This document shows, piece after piece, positions 49,994-58,274 of a stretch of 64,000 bases of DNA. Source of the DNA: Porcipelethomonas sp964621265 (lineage in GTDB: Bacteria > Bacillota > Clostridia > Oscillospirales > Ruminococcaceae); the NCBI GenBank assembly GCA_964621265.1, contig CAZULQ010000005.1, positions 8,806-72,805 of the forward strand, in the 5' to 3' direction. The notes under the pieces were generated by a model. The model did no database searches. It was not told where the DNA came from and worked only from the letters and a program-made list of their open reading frames with translations. Made by a program: the position numbers and the translations under genes. Each line of letters starts with the position of its first letter. Position 1 is the stretch's first letter.

Positions 49994-50506
49994 TTATTTT
50001 ACACCCTTATCAGCCGCCCTGAGCGCCGTTATAACGGGCATTATGAGGAACCCACAGAAAAAGTTGCTTATCCCGTGAACACAGTCGAATGGCAGTCCTG
50101 CCACAATCCATGCAATTGTTCCCTCGAATGTAAGCCCGAAGAGGAGCGCTTGTGCAGGCGCATATAGTGTCCCGTAAAGAAAACCGTGTGCCGCACAGGT
50201 TATCATATATACTATGACCGCCTTTTTGCGTGACATATTTTTCGGAAGAAGCATTGCCGCGCCCCAGAGTGGCAGCCATATGTATAAATACGGTAGCCAC
50301 CAGAGCGAAAATCCGCCGAAAATCCCCGTGAGCAATACAAATGTGTAGATTGCGTAAAGCGCTTTTTTGCGATAAACAACAGTAATTGCCACTACAAACA
50401 CGCCTATCAGATGGATATTCGGAAAAGCCTCCATAACAAGCTTTGACGCATACATCAGCGCACCAAGCATGCCGAAAATACAGATTTCCTTAATGTTCAG
50501 CCTCAT
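49994..50506 (-). CDS. ECF transporter S component, probably for cobalamin
   Basis: 170 residues, about six membrane helices (IFGMLGALMYASKLVMEAFP, LLTGIFGGFSLWWLPYLYIW, AHGFLYGTLYAPAQALLFGL). It overlaps the DUF4430 lipoprotein gene by 4 bp and lies under a cobalamin riboswitch, which points to vitamin B12 or a corrinoid as substrate, like CbrT-type S components. The sequence alone does not show the substrate. Confidence 0.8.
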   Translation of the reverse strand: MRLNIKEICIFGMLGALMYASKLVMEAFPNIHLIGVFVVAITVVYRKKALYAIYTFVLLTGIFGGFSLWWLPYLYIWLPLWGAAMLLPKNMSRKKAVIVYMITCAAHGFLYGTLYAPAQALLFGLTFEGTIAWIVAGLPFDCVHGISNFFCGFLIMPVITALRAADKGVK

Positions 50507-50952
50507 GATTCAGCCTTGAATGAATATGTTGAGCCTTCCTCAATTTCAGTCATGTCAACTCCGCTCTGAGCGTATTCATCATTGACATAGAATGCCCAGT
50601 ATTTTCCGTCGGTGTCATAATCGAGTGTGATACCGTTTACTGTCTTGACGTAAAGCCCGAATTCTCCCTCATCACCTGAAATAAGGTCAAGTTCGGTTAA
50701 AGCGTCGCCAACGTTTTTCTGGTCGGTGTGAATTTCAAAATCTTTTTCAGCACCATCAGCGTCAACAACTGTGAAAATGAACTCATTCTCGCCCTCGCCT
50801 TTGACTTCAGCCTTGGAACTTTCGTCTGAAACAGCTGATGTACTGCTCTCAGCCTCCTTTTCGTCACAGCCGACGCTCATAACAGGCATTGCCGCAATCA
50901 ACGCCACAGAAAGTAATAATGCAATTGGATTTCTTTTTGTTTTTTTCTGCAT
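50503..50952 (-). CDS. DUF4430 (transcobalamin-like) lipoprotein
   Basis: 149 residues. Signal peptide with lipobox SVGC (Cys29), Ser/Glu-rich spacer, then a DUF4430 domain: DQKNVGDALTELDLI, YVKTVNGITLDYD, KYWAFYVNDEYAQSGVD. This fold is the C-terminal domain of transcobalamin/intrinsic factor. Placed under a cobalamin riboswitch and in front of an ECF S component, it is likely the extracellular corrinoid-capture protein. SD AAAGGAG. Confidence 0.88.
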   Translation of the reverse strand: MQKKTKRNPIALLLSVALIAAMPVMSVGCDEKEAESSTSAVSDESSKAEVKGEGENEFIFTVVDADGAEKDFEIHTDQKNVGDALTELDLISGDEGEFGLYVKTVNGITLDYDTDGKYWAFYVNDEYAQSGVDMTEIEEGSTYSFKAES

Positions 50953-50984
50953 AATAAAAAACTCCTTTATAATATTTTTCGTAT

Positions 50985-51178
50985 CAAAGCCGGCACTCGC
51001 AGCTGTTTATGATACTTCTGCGCTGAAAAGTATTCCGACTCGGCGTGTTTATCAGTCCGCCTTCTCAAGCATTAAACTCAATGGCATTTCTGGATTTTGC
51101 GGTTATCCTATAGAACTGATTTTTCATCGCCTCACGGCAACGGGCTTGTACAGGATTTTCACCTGTTTCCATTTCAGC
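50985..51178 (-). promoter_or_regulatory. Cobalamin riboswitch
   Basis: On the minus strand: GGAAACAGGTGAAAATCCTG, then ACAAGCCCGTTGCCGTGA, a GCGGACTGATAA segment, and GCCGAGTCGGAATAC as the B12-box region. These match the conserved core (GGTGAAAATCC, GCCCG) of the cobalamin class in the expected order. A stem GTATCA/TGATAC close to the SD may be the expression platform; no clear terminator is visible, so translational control is likelier. Confidence 0.85.
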
Positions 51179-51184
51179 TATGTT

Positions 51185-51213
51185 ATTATACCACAATAAA
51201 GCAGATTTTGCAA
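51185..51213 (-). promoter_or_regulatory. Promoter ahead of the cobalamin riboswitch
   Basis: Minus strand TTGCAA, 17 bp, TATAAT. Confidence 0.65.
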
Positions 51214-51236
51214 GCGAAACGAGAGTATGCAAAAAG

Positions 51237-51262
51237 GAGAGACCGAATCGGTCTCCCCTTTA
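51237..51262 (-). terminator. Hairpin between repeats and riboswitch operon
   Basis: GAGACCG-ATT-CGGTCTC on the minus strand followed by TCCTTTTTG. Confidence 0.6.
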
Positions 51263-51272
51263 AAATATACCG

Positions 51273-51302
51273 TACGGGACGTCGAAGGCGCCGTCCCCTA
51301 CA
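51273..51302 (+). repeat. Short palindromic repeat (R3 family), copy 3
   Basis: ACGGGACGTCGAAGGCGCCG then TCCCCTACA, matching the 10994-11070 elements. Confidence 0.65.
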
Positions 51303-51310
51303 AAATATAT

Positions 51311-51379
51311 GGTCGTGTATTATCTTTTGTTTCTGTAAAAAATAACAGACCGAATATGTCCTGTGCGGTCACGCACTCG
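51311..51379 (+). repeat. Dispersed repeat R1, copy 5
   Basis: GGTCGTGTATTATCTTTTG to GTCCTGTGCGGTCACGCACT; the only R1 copy outside the prophage, again next to an R2 copy. Confidence 0.65.
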
Positions 51380-51391
51380 GGATCACGCACG

Positions 51392-51766
51392 TTTCTTTGC
51401 TTGTGCAAAGAAAGTGCCAAAGAAACACAGTTCTTTTCTTTGTTCACACAAAGAAAATGAACCAAAAGAAATGTAACGACTTGATAATTTGCAAGCTAAC
51501 TAACCCTCTGCATGCATGGACGATACATACTTAACAAACCCAGTAAAGACACCCTCGCAAGCAACTGTTTAAAAGCGTGACTAAAAGCTTATGTAGCTTA
51601 CAAAAAGCATTTTATTATATTTCTTAAGTATGCATAGTCATGGGTTCGGAGAGCCTCAATGCGCTTACAAATTATGAGTTCTTGGCTTTTCTTTGCTTCT
51701 TTCTTTTCGTAGAAAAGCAAAGAAGTGTATTTCTTTCCCTCTTTCTTTGTACACGCAAAGAAAGAG
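51392..51766 (-). repeat. R2: ~375-bp repeat with terminal hairpins, copy 2 (inverted)
   Basis: Reverse complement of 7775-8135 along most of its length, for example AACTCATAATTTGTAAGCGC and CCGAACCCATGACTATGCAT. Ends are TTTCTTT-GCTTGTGC-AAAGAAA and CTCTTTCTTT-GTACACGC-AAAGAAAGAG. No coding frame. Confidence 0.8.
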
Positions 51767-51781
51767 GTGTATAATGATGGG

Positions 51782-52315
51782 TCACGCACTATACTGTATA
51801 CTTTCAATGTCAACGCCCTTATATGTAAGCTTATACGCTGTCACAAACGCCACAAACGGAACAATCGTAAACGAAAGCATGATAAGCACGCCCGACATGG
51901 AAACGTCCGCTATTTCAGTACCGGGCCAGATAAGGTTAAAAAGCTGGAGATACTGGCCGTTTATGAGCTTATACTCATTATAGAAATCGCCGATGAAGCC
52001 AAGCTTTGAAAGAAGCAGAAACACCCATATAACCACATAAAGGGCAGTCATCGAGAAACCCGCAAGTATACAGCGCATTCCGCTGAATGTTGTCTTGAAC
52101 TGACGTTCAAGGACTTTATCATTTTTTGCAGTATTGTGGGCATGATTGCAGATAATTCCGATGAAAATTACAGCTGTGCAAAAAGCCGCAATAATTTTGA
52201 ATATGTTACTCGGCGAAACTGCAAGCGTGAGATTCAGAAAAAGACATAAAATCTCCGCAAAAAGCAGAAAGCCGTAGCCTTTTAGTACAACCGAAATCAG
52301 ACGTATATTTTTCAA
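51782..52315 (-). CDS. Membrane protein of unknown function
   Basis: 177 residues taking the TTG at 52315, which has GGAGG five bases upstream; the frame is open 18 codons further without a site. Four or five membrane segments (GYGFLLFAEILCLFLNLTLA, IIAAFCTAVIFIGIICNHA, MTALYVVIWVFLLLSKLGF, GVLIMLSFTIVPFVAFVTAY). No recognisable motif. Monocistronic; divergent from a small plus-strand gene. Confidence 0.65.
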   Translation of the reverse strand: MKNIRLISVVLKGYGFLLFAEILCLFLNLTLAVSPSNIFKIIAAFCTAVIFIGIICNHAHNTAKNDKVLERQFKTTFSGMRCILAGFSMTALYVVIWVFLLLSKLGFIGDFYNEYKLINGQYLQLFNLIWPGTEIADVSMSGVLIMLSFTIVPFVAFVTAYKLTYKGVDIESIQYSA

Positions 52316-52415
52316 CACAACCTCCAAAAAAATTTCAAATTTTTCTTGAAATAAAAGCCCCAGAATCAATCATAATAATATTGAAAATGAAAAATTCAAA
52401 AGGAGAACTTTTACT

Positions 52416-52568
52416 ATGGCAAAACGTGTACACTGCGAAAAGAAAACCAAAATTTACATTCCCAAAACCACAAATCCTCAGATTATTTCCTATCGTCCTT
52501 ACAGTGATTTGCAAAGCGGCATAGAAAAGCCCGAAAATAATGTGGGCAGTACGCAAAAGCAGGGCTGA
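52416..52568 (+). CDS. Possible 50-residue protein
   Basis: ATG with AAAGGAGAAC nine bases before it. MAKRVHCEKKTKIYIPKTTN continues to SDLQSGIEKPENN and ends KQG. Basic, no membrane segment. It fills the space between the membrane protein and znuB. Not recognised; the good SD is the main support. Confidence 0.5.
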   Translation: MAKRVHCEKKTKIYIPKTTNPQIISYRPYSDLQSGIEKPENNVGSTQKQG

Positions 52569-52591
52569 TTATCAGCCTGTGCTACATAAAC

Positions 52592-53419
52592 TCAGTTTTT
52601 GCGCAGAAAACCTATCGCTGAGAAAATCAGGAACACAGCCGCATTCACTACAACAACACTCGAACCCGGAGCTATGTCGAGAATGAGCGAAATGAAAAAT
52701 CCGACGAGAAAGCACATTACCGACACAATCGCCGATGAAATCATAACGGCTCTGAAGCTGCGGAATATGCGCATCGAGCTTATTGCAGGGAAAACAATAA
52801 GGCTTGAGATTAAAAGTGCACCCATCATCATCATGCCGAGTACGACAGTAATCGCTGTCAGCACGGCGATAAGCATTTTATAGACATTCACTCTGACACC
52901 CGATGCCCTTGAAAAGTTTTCATCGAATGTAACCGCAAAAATCTTGTTATAGAAAATTATGAACATGAGCAGTACGGCAACTGAAAGCACAACGCTCAGA
53001 AGCACATCAGAGCCGTCCATAGCAAGCAGACTTCCGAACATATACTCGCTAACTTCGTTTTTCAGTCCAGCCTTGTCAGATACAAGTATACCGATTGCGA
53101 GAGCGGTCGTCGAGAAAATCGCAATTGCAGAATCGCCCTTAAGCTTTCCGTTGTCGTTCATTCTGAGCAGTATAATCGCCGCTACAATCACGACAGGGAG
53201 AGCAAATTTCAGCGGAGCCAGATTCATGACAGCCGCAATTGAAAGCGCACCATAGCCGACGTGAGAAAGTCCGTCGCCAATCATGGAGTAGCGTTTGAGC
53301 ACAAGGCTTACGCCGAGAAGCGAGGAGCAGAGCGTCACCGCAATTCCACCTATGAGGGCAGGTAGAATAAAGTTTCTTATAAATTCGGGGGTCATCATTG
53401 AAAGAAAGTCGTTTATCAT
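52592..53419 (-). CDS. znuB: Zinc/manganese ABC transporter permease
   Basis: 275 residues, seven or eight membrane helices (IGGIAVTLCSSLLGVSLVLK, RYSMIGDGLSHVGYGALSIA, MMMGALLISSLIVFPAI). ABC-3 family permease of ZnuABC/AdcABC metal importers. The ATG overlaps the znuA stop as TGATG. The ATPase gene usually between or beside these two is absent here. Exact metal inferred from the partner binding protein and the Fur/Zur gene. Confidence 0.88.
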   Translation of the reverse strand: MINDFLSMMTPEFIRNFILPALIGGIAVTLCSSLLGVSLVLKRYSMIGDGLSHVGYGALSIAAVMNLAPLKFALPVVIVAAIILLRMNDNGKLKGDSAIAIFSTTALAIGILVSDKAGLKNEVSEYMFGSLLAMDGSDVLLSVVLSVAVLLMFIIFYNKIFAVTFDENFSRASGVRVNVYKMLIAVLTAITVVLGMMMMGALLISSLIVFPAISSMRIFRSFRAVMISSAIVSVMCFLVGFFISLILDIAPGSSVVVVNAAVFLIFSAIGFLRKN

Positions 53420-54366
53420 CAGTTAAGTGCCTCCGAAAGCTTTTCATAGTTCTGTGTCATGAGGTCAACGAATGTGACCCCGTTTTTCATGTCCTCATCG
53501 GAAATGTTGTGACAGGAATGCAGAAGGTCAGTCTTAACGCCGCATGAATCCGCAATCTTCTGCGCAATCGACTGCGAAGAAAATTCAAGGTAGAACACCG
53601 TCGGGACTTTCTTCTCATTCACAAGGTTTGTAAGCTCTGACACAGCCGCAAAGCTTGGCTCGGTTTCAGAGCTGCAGCCCGAAAACGCCGCGTGACACTC
53701 AAGGTCATAATCGTTTGCAAAATAAGTGAACGGGAATCTGTCGCCTAATATGACAGTTTTTCTTGCGCATGTGTTTGTAAGCTCGGTGAATTTTGCGTCA
53801 AGCTCAGAAAGCTTAGAGGCGTATTCAGCCGCATTTTCTTTATATAAAGTCTCGTTTGACTTATCAGCCTCACAGATTGCATAACATATTTCCTCAAGCA
53901 GAACCTGCGAGTTTTTAAGCGATGTGAAAATGTGCTCATCGAAATTATGATTATGCTCGTCCTCGTGATGCTCCTCCTCATGGTCATGGGTCTCACCCAC
54001 CTCAATCGGAGTTATATAGTCCATAAGTCGCAGAGTCTTCATGTCCTTATTTGTAACCGAGCTCATTATGTCCTCAACCCACACCTCAGATTCTCCGCCG
54101 ATATACAAAAACACGTCTGCGCTCTGGATTTTTGCGATGTCCTGTGGAGTCGGCTCATAGCTATGACTTTCAGCGCCCGGTTTGAGAAGAAGCGTAACCT
54201 CGGCGTTGTCTCCCGTTATCTGTTTTGCAAAGTCATACTGAGGAAACAGAGTTGTCACAATCTTAAGCTTGTCGCTCTCCCCTGTTTCGGCTGTACAGCC
54301 CGCAAACGCGATGCACATTACAGCTGACAGAATGACATTAAGCAGTCTCTTGAATTTATTTTTCAC
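53419..54366 (-). CDS. znuA: Zinc-binding lipoprotein of an ABC importer
   Basis: 315 residues from the GTG at 54366 (GGAAGGTGTGG upstream). Lipobox FAGC (Cys23). Cluster A-1 / ZnuA features: IVTTLFPQYDFAKQITGDNA, LLLKPGAESHSYEPTPQDI (His ligand), a His/Asp/Glu-rich loop DHEEEHHEDEHNHNFDEH (~125), ILGDRFPFTYFANDYDLECH, and TVFYLEFSSQSIA. The His-rich loop is typical of zinc rather than manganese proteins. It overlaps the upstream regulator gene by 11 bp. Confidence 0.9.
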   Translation of the reverse strand: MKNKFKRLLNVILSAVMCIAFAGCTAETGESDKLKIVTTLFPQYDFAKQITGDNAEVTLLLKPGAESHSYEPTPQDIAKIQSADVFLYIGGESEVWVEDIMSSVTNKDMKTLRLMDYITPIEVGETHDHEEEHHEDEHNHNFDEHIFTSLKNSQVLLEEICYAICEADKSNETLYKENAAEYASKLSELDAKFTELTNTCARKTVILGDRFPFTYFANDYDLECHAAFSGCSSETEPSFAAVSELTNLVNEKKVPTVFYLEFSSQSIAQKIADSCGVKTDLLHSCHNISDEDMKNGVTFVDLMTQNYEKLSEALN

Positions 54367-54763
54367 AGTCACCACACCTTCCGTATAATACAGTTTTGGA
54401 ATTATCAACCTTAAAACCATGATGGTCAAAAACATGTCCGCCAAGAAGCTTCATGTAATCGCAGTTAATATGAAAAAGCTTCCCACATTCGGTACATTTC
54501 AGATGAAAATGCTCGGAGCACTCCTTCTTGTTTTCGATATACTGATAGCATGCGCCGCTTTTATCGTCGAGGATATATTTTCTTACCTCGTTTCCGCTCA
54601 CAAGCTTGTCAAGATATCTGTAAACCGTCGCAGAACCGACTGTTTCTTCGCCGTTTGAAAGATAAGATATTATTTCGGCGGCAGTTACATGCCTGTCGCT
54701 GTTTTCTTTAAGAAAAGCCAGAATTTTTTCCTTCTGCTTTGTTCTGTATCCGTTCGGACGCAT
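54356..54763 (-). CDS. Fur-family metalloregulator, probably Zur
   Basis: 135 residues from the ATG at 54763 (GAAAGGA upstream). Winged helix (TAAEIISYLSNGEETVGSAT, VYRYLDKLV), HFHLKCTECGKLFHINCDY with the two CxxC motifs completed by GRCGDCEK at the end, and HVFDHHGFKVDNSKTVLYG. First gene of the znuA-znuB operon, so it most likely represses its own zinc uptake operon. Confidence 0.9.
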   Translation of the reverse strand: MRPNGYRTKQKEKILAFLKENSDRHVTAAEIISYLSNGEETVGSATVYRYLDKLVSGNEVRKYILDDKSGACYQYIENKKECSEHFHLKCTECGKLFHINCDYMKLLGGHVFDHHGFKVDNSKTVLYGRCGDCEK

Positions 54764-54789
54764 TGCGAAAATCCTTTCTAAATCTAAAT

Positions 54790-54833
54790 TAATAACCATT
54801 TTCAATTTTAACACTTTTTCAGTCATTTGTCAA
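54790..54833 (-). promoter_or_regulatory. Promoter and Fur/Zur-box of the zinc operon
   Basis: Minus strand TTGACA, 17 bp, TAAAAT, immediately followed by TGAAAATGGTTATTA (54804-54790), a 7-1-7 inverted repeat close to the Fur-type TGATAATNATTATCA. The position over the start point suits repression. Confidence 0.7.
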
Positions 54834-54842
54834 GATTTACAC

Positions 54843-54875
54843 AAAAAAACCGACTGCATAAAACAGTCGGTTTTA
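54843..54875 (-). terminator. Terminator ending the flagellar operon
   Basis: Minus strand AAACCGACTG-TTTTATG-CAGTCGGTTT followed by TTTTG. Confidence 0.85.
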
Positions 54876-54879
54876 AAGT

Positions 54880-55257
54880 TTATTTCTTATGAATAATTTT
54901 TTCAGCTTCCTGGAAGGAATCACCAAGACCGTCAATCATCGGAATAATTTCCTTGACAATTTCAGGGTCCATTTTAATCTTCGCCTTAACAATTCTTCTT
55001 ACAAAGTAATCGTAAAGTGCGTGAAGTTCATTGGAAATCGGTATCTTTCTATCCAATGACGCATTAAGATAATTTACAATTCTCTGCGCCTTGTAGAGAG
55101 CTTCCTCCGCCTTTTCCGTATTATTCTCTTCCATATACATAACTGCCTGATTCAGTCTGCTTGAACAGCCCCTGAAAAGCTTTACAACAAGCTCGCCCGG
55201 AGTTGCAGTCATGATAGCTTGCTTTTTATATTCTTCGTATGGATTTACAGCTGGCAT
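54880..55257 (-). CDS. fliS: Flagellin export chaperone FliS
   Basis: 125 residues, all-helical: NPYEEYKKQAIMTATPGELV, VKLFRGCSSRLNQAVMYME, DYFVRRIVKAKIKMDPEIV. It binds the flagellin C-terminus and prevents early polymerisation. SD AGAGAGG. Last gene of the late flagellar cluster, directly after fliD. Confidence 0.93.
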   Translation of the reverse strand: MPAVNPYEEYKKQAIMTATPGELVVKLFRGCSSRLNQAVMYMEENNTEKAEEALYKAQRIVNYLNASLDRKIPISNELHALYDYFVRRIVKAKIKMDPEIVKEIIPMIDGLGDSFQEAEKIIHKK

Positions 55258-55273
55258 TTAACTACCTCTCTTC

Positions 55274-57634
55274 TCAGACGCCAAATGTATTATAAATTGA
55301 GTCACTTGTTGCATTCATGTTCTGAAGCGCAGTTTCCATTGCATTGAACTGTGCCCAGTATCTTTCTTTTCTTGCTTCGTAAAGGAGATTGAGTCTTTCA
55401 AGCTTTTCAGCGATTGAGTCAAGCTTATCCTGAATCTGGTTACTGTTTTCTGAACCCTTGCCTTCAACACCGGCAAGAGATACAAGTGAACCAGGTTTAC
55501 CGGAGCTTGTATTTGCGGCTTCATCACATGCCTTGTTAAGCTTTGTCGCAATACCGTTTTCACCGATGAAAAGTTCTGCAACGTCATTCGGATTGTTGAT
55601 AAGAGCCTTTTTGAGCTGTTCTTCATCAATTGTAAGCTTACCGTAATCCTGCCAGTTATCGCTTACGTCAATACCGATATTTGAAAGCATCATGCCCTTG
55701 GAATTCTTTGATGTGCTGAGTCCAAAACGCATATCAGTCAGGAATGATTCGATATCTCTGTCGTTTCTGAGGAGACCTTCCTTGGACTTTTCTTCCCAGA
55801 GTTCGATTTCCTTTTCAGACATTTCCTTCTTCTGAGCTTCTGTCAGCGGAGCGTATGACTTATATGTTGCCTTAGCATGAGTGAGCTCATTAAGCTCTTC
55901 AATCATCTTGTTATAGTCTTCAACAAATGACTTGAATGTTTCAACCATCTTGTCAACATTTCTGTCAGTTGTAATCTCAGCCTTCTGCTCTATTGTACCT
56001 GCAGCGGCTTTAAGTGTACCATCAGCATTTGTGGCAAATGTTCCGTCAGGATTCATTTCATAGCTGCCTGTTGCTGACTTGACATTAAGTGTAAGACCGT
56101 TATATGTAAAGCTGTTGTTTGCTCTTTCAACAGTTACGCCATTAATGTTAACAACGGCATTCTGACCCTGAGTTACAGTTGAACTGTCGAGCAATTCTCC
56201 GCTCATTGAGAAACCAAGCTTTGAGAAAAGACCTTCGTCATCGCCTGAAATGTTGATGTCAAAGCCTGCACCTGTTTCTGTAGATTTAAGTGTAAACTTA
56301 TCGCTGAGTTCATCATAAGTCATCTTAACTCCTGCATCACTTGAGTTAATCTTATTCATGATTGCTGAAACAGAATCTGTCGCCTTGTATTCAATTTCAA
56401 CACCGTTAATATTGAATGAATGAACTGTTGATTCATCACCTTCAGTACCAACACCAAGCTTACCTACCGCATCAGATCTGAGAAGCTGGTTTGAAACCTT
56501 TGTTGTGCCTTCTGAGAAACCAATAGCCTTCATTGTATCAGCGTTTGCTGAAAGTGTAAAGTTTCTGCCTGTACCTGCAACAGAAATACTCCAGTTGCCG
56601 CTTGTATCATCTTTTGTAACCTGAACTGTTGAACCGAAAGCCTTCTGAACCTTTTCCTTAAAGTCCTCCATTGACTCGCCTTCCTTGACGGAAATTGACT
56701 TTTTAACGCCGTCAAGAGTCATTTCAACAGTACCGCCGACCTTATCACTCACTTCACAGAACTGAGCATTTACAGATTTTGTAGTTGTTTCAAACTGTCC
56801 TTCGATTTCCTTGCCGTCTTCGTCCTTTGCAACAGCTGATTTAACTGTTCCGCTGAGACCTATAATTGACATACCTACAGAAGAACCTGAAATTTCAAAT
56901 TCAGATGTTGATGAGAACTTAAGGCTCTTTGCAACATCTTCTTCTGTTGTTGTTACAGCACCTGTATATTCATTGCCGTCAGCGTCATAATACTTGTCAT
57001 CTTTAAAAGTAAGCTCATTGCCGTCAGCGTCAGCATACTTTGTAACCTTTTCCTTGTTTACAGTAACAATATCAGAGCCAACTACCCTATTAATTTCCGA
57101 AGCAATATCATCAGCAGAACGACATGTGCTTAAATCAACCTTATGAGTTGTGTCGCCGATTTTAATGTCAACTGTTCTGTCAAATTCAAAGCTGTCTGCT
57201 CTGCTTGTTGAAGTTGAAACCTCGCCTGAGCCAACCTTTGAAGATGTTACAGATGAAGCTGTTGCAGTTCTTGCAACCTGCATTGAAAAATCGCCGTCAA
57301 CAGCGCCTGCTTCGGCAACAACATCAACTGACTTTGATGAGCTTTCTGCCTTCATTGAGTTGTAGAAGGTTGAAAGTCGCATACTTGTGTTTGAAGTAAG
57401 GCTTAAATATTTCGACTGGAATGAGTTAATATCTGAAATAATGTCTCTGTAAAATTCCTGTTTCCAGAGAAGCTGCTGCTTCTGCTGATTCTGCTTATCT
57501 ATTTTATTCTGAATATTCATGAGCATGCTTTCAACAACGCTCTCAGTATCAATACCTGAAACAAGACCTGATACGCCCTTGCTGCTATAAGCCGCATTTG
57601 TGTATGAGCTTGATGAACTTGTATCTACATTCAT
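55274..57634 (-). CDS. fliD: Flagellar hook-associated protein 2 (filament cap) FliD
   Basis: 786 residues, longer than the common ~450-650. N-terminal SGLVSGIDTESVVESMLMN and a helix, a long variable middle (~150-560) with repeated Asp/Gly-rich segments (YADADGNELTFKD), and the conserved C-terminal KMVETFKSFVEDYNKMIEEL ... LLRNDRDIESFLTDMR ... YWAQFNAMETALQNMN. It forms the filament cap. SD AAGGAGG. The extra middle domains are probably surface-exposed adhesion or shielding modules. Confidence 0.93.
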   Translation of the reverse strand: MNVDTSSSSSYTNAAYSSKGVSGLVSGIDTESVVESMLMNIQNKIDKQNQQKQQLLWKQEFYRDIISDINSFQSKYLSLTSNTSMRLSTFYNSMKAESSSKSVDVVAEAGAVDGDFSMQVARTATASSVTSSKVGSGEVSTSTSRADSFEFDRTVDIKIGDTTHKVDLSTCRSADDIASEINRVVGSDIVTVNKEKVTKYADADGNELTFKDDKYYDADGNEYTGAVTTTEEDVAKSLKFSSTSEFEISGSSVGMSIIGLSGTVKSAVAKDEDGKEIEGQFETTTKSVNAQFCEVSDKVGGTVEMTLDGVKKSISVKEGESMEDFKEKVQKAFGSTVQVTKDDTSGNWSISVAGTGRNFTLSANADTMKAIGFSEGTTKVSNQLLRSDAVGKLGVGTEGDESTVHSFNINGVEIEYKATDSVSAIMNKINSSDAGVKMTYDELSDKFTLKSTETGAGFDINISGDDEGLFSKLGFSMSGELLDSSTVTQGQNAVVNINGVTVERANNSFTYNGLTLNVKSATGSYEMNPDGTFATNADGTLKAAAGTIEQKAEITTDRNVDKMVETFKSFVEDYNKMIEELNELTHAKATYKSYAPLTEAQKKEMSEKEIELWEEKSKEGLLRNDRDIESFLTDMRFGLSTSKNSKGMMLSNIGIDVSDNWQDYGKLTIDEEQLKKALINNPNDVAELFIGENGIATKLNKACDEAANTSSGKPGSLVSLAGVEGKGSENSNQIQDKLDSIAEKLERLNLLYEARKERYWAQFNAMETALQNMNATSDSIYNTFGV

Positions 57635-57709
57635 AAATTATTCCTCCTTTTTAGTAATCTTAAATTAATCCTTACAATATATATCGGAAGTTTTTTCTAA
57701 ATATAAAGC

Positions 57710-58180
57710 CTAAATCATCTTTTTATTTTCAGGAAAGAACACATTTTTTCCCGTCGGACGAGCCGCATTTGCATATTTTGCGGCCTTGGCATTCTGCCCC
57801 GAATTATTCTTCTTGATTTTCACTATCAGATTGTCCCTTATAATCGCAATACGCTCGTTTATTTCAGGGTCGAGCGCTTTAACACGGAAAATTATCGCAT
57901 TAAGCTGCTGACGCAGGTCAAATACTTCGAAAAGCTCCTGAGGCAGACTTCCCCTGTCGCATTCATTCTTATACGCCGAAAGTGCCTGTGCATCATCTCC
58001 GCACTCTATTTTAACCTGTTCGTCAAGCTTTGATGTTTCATACCAGATATTCTTTCTTTTTTCAGTAAGCATAAGTATATCGTCAGTTTCGCAGTCAAGG
58101 AGTTTTCTTGTTACCGCTTCATATTTTTCCATAAGATTCAGTATACGTTTTTGCAGCTGAGTAATTTTTTTTATATCCAT
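57710..58180 (-). CDS. Flagellar operon coiled-coil protein (FliT-like position)
   Basis: 156 residues, helical, with no clear family match: ITQLQKRILNLMEKYEAV, LTEKRKNIWYETSKLDEQV, LFEVFDLRQQLNAIIFRVK. The C-terminal 30 residues are basic and low-complexity. Its place directly before fliD and its helical content suggest a FliT-like export chaperone; sequence alone does not prove that. SD TAGAGGAG. Confidence 0.6.
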   Translation of the reverse strand: MDIKKITQLQKRILNLMEKYEAVTRKLLDCETDDILMLTEKRKNIWYETSKLDEQVKIECGDDAQALSAYKNECDRGSLPQELFEVFDLRQQLNAIIFRVKALDPEINERIAIIRDNLIVKIKKNNSGQNAKAAKYANAARPTGKNVFFPENKKMI

Positions 58181-58202
58181 GAGAAATTCTCCTCTAAATA
58201 AA

Positions 58203-58231
58203 TTGCATTTTGTAAAGAAATGTGTTATAAT
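58203..58231 (+). promoter_or_regulatory. Promoter of the PilZ-like gene
   Basis: TTGCAT, 17 bp, TATAAT in the divergent gap. Confidence 0.6.
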
Positions 58232-58274
58232 GAATTTAAATGTTCAAAACTGATTATTTAAGGGGTAGTTCAAT

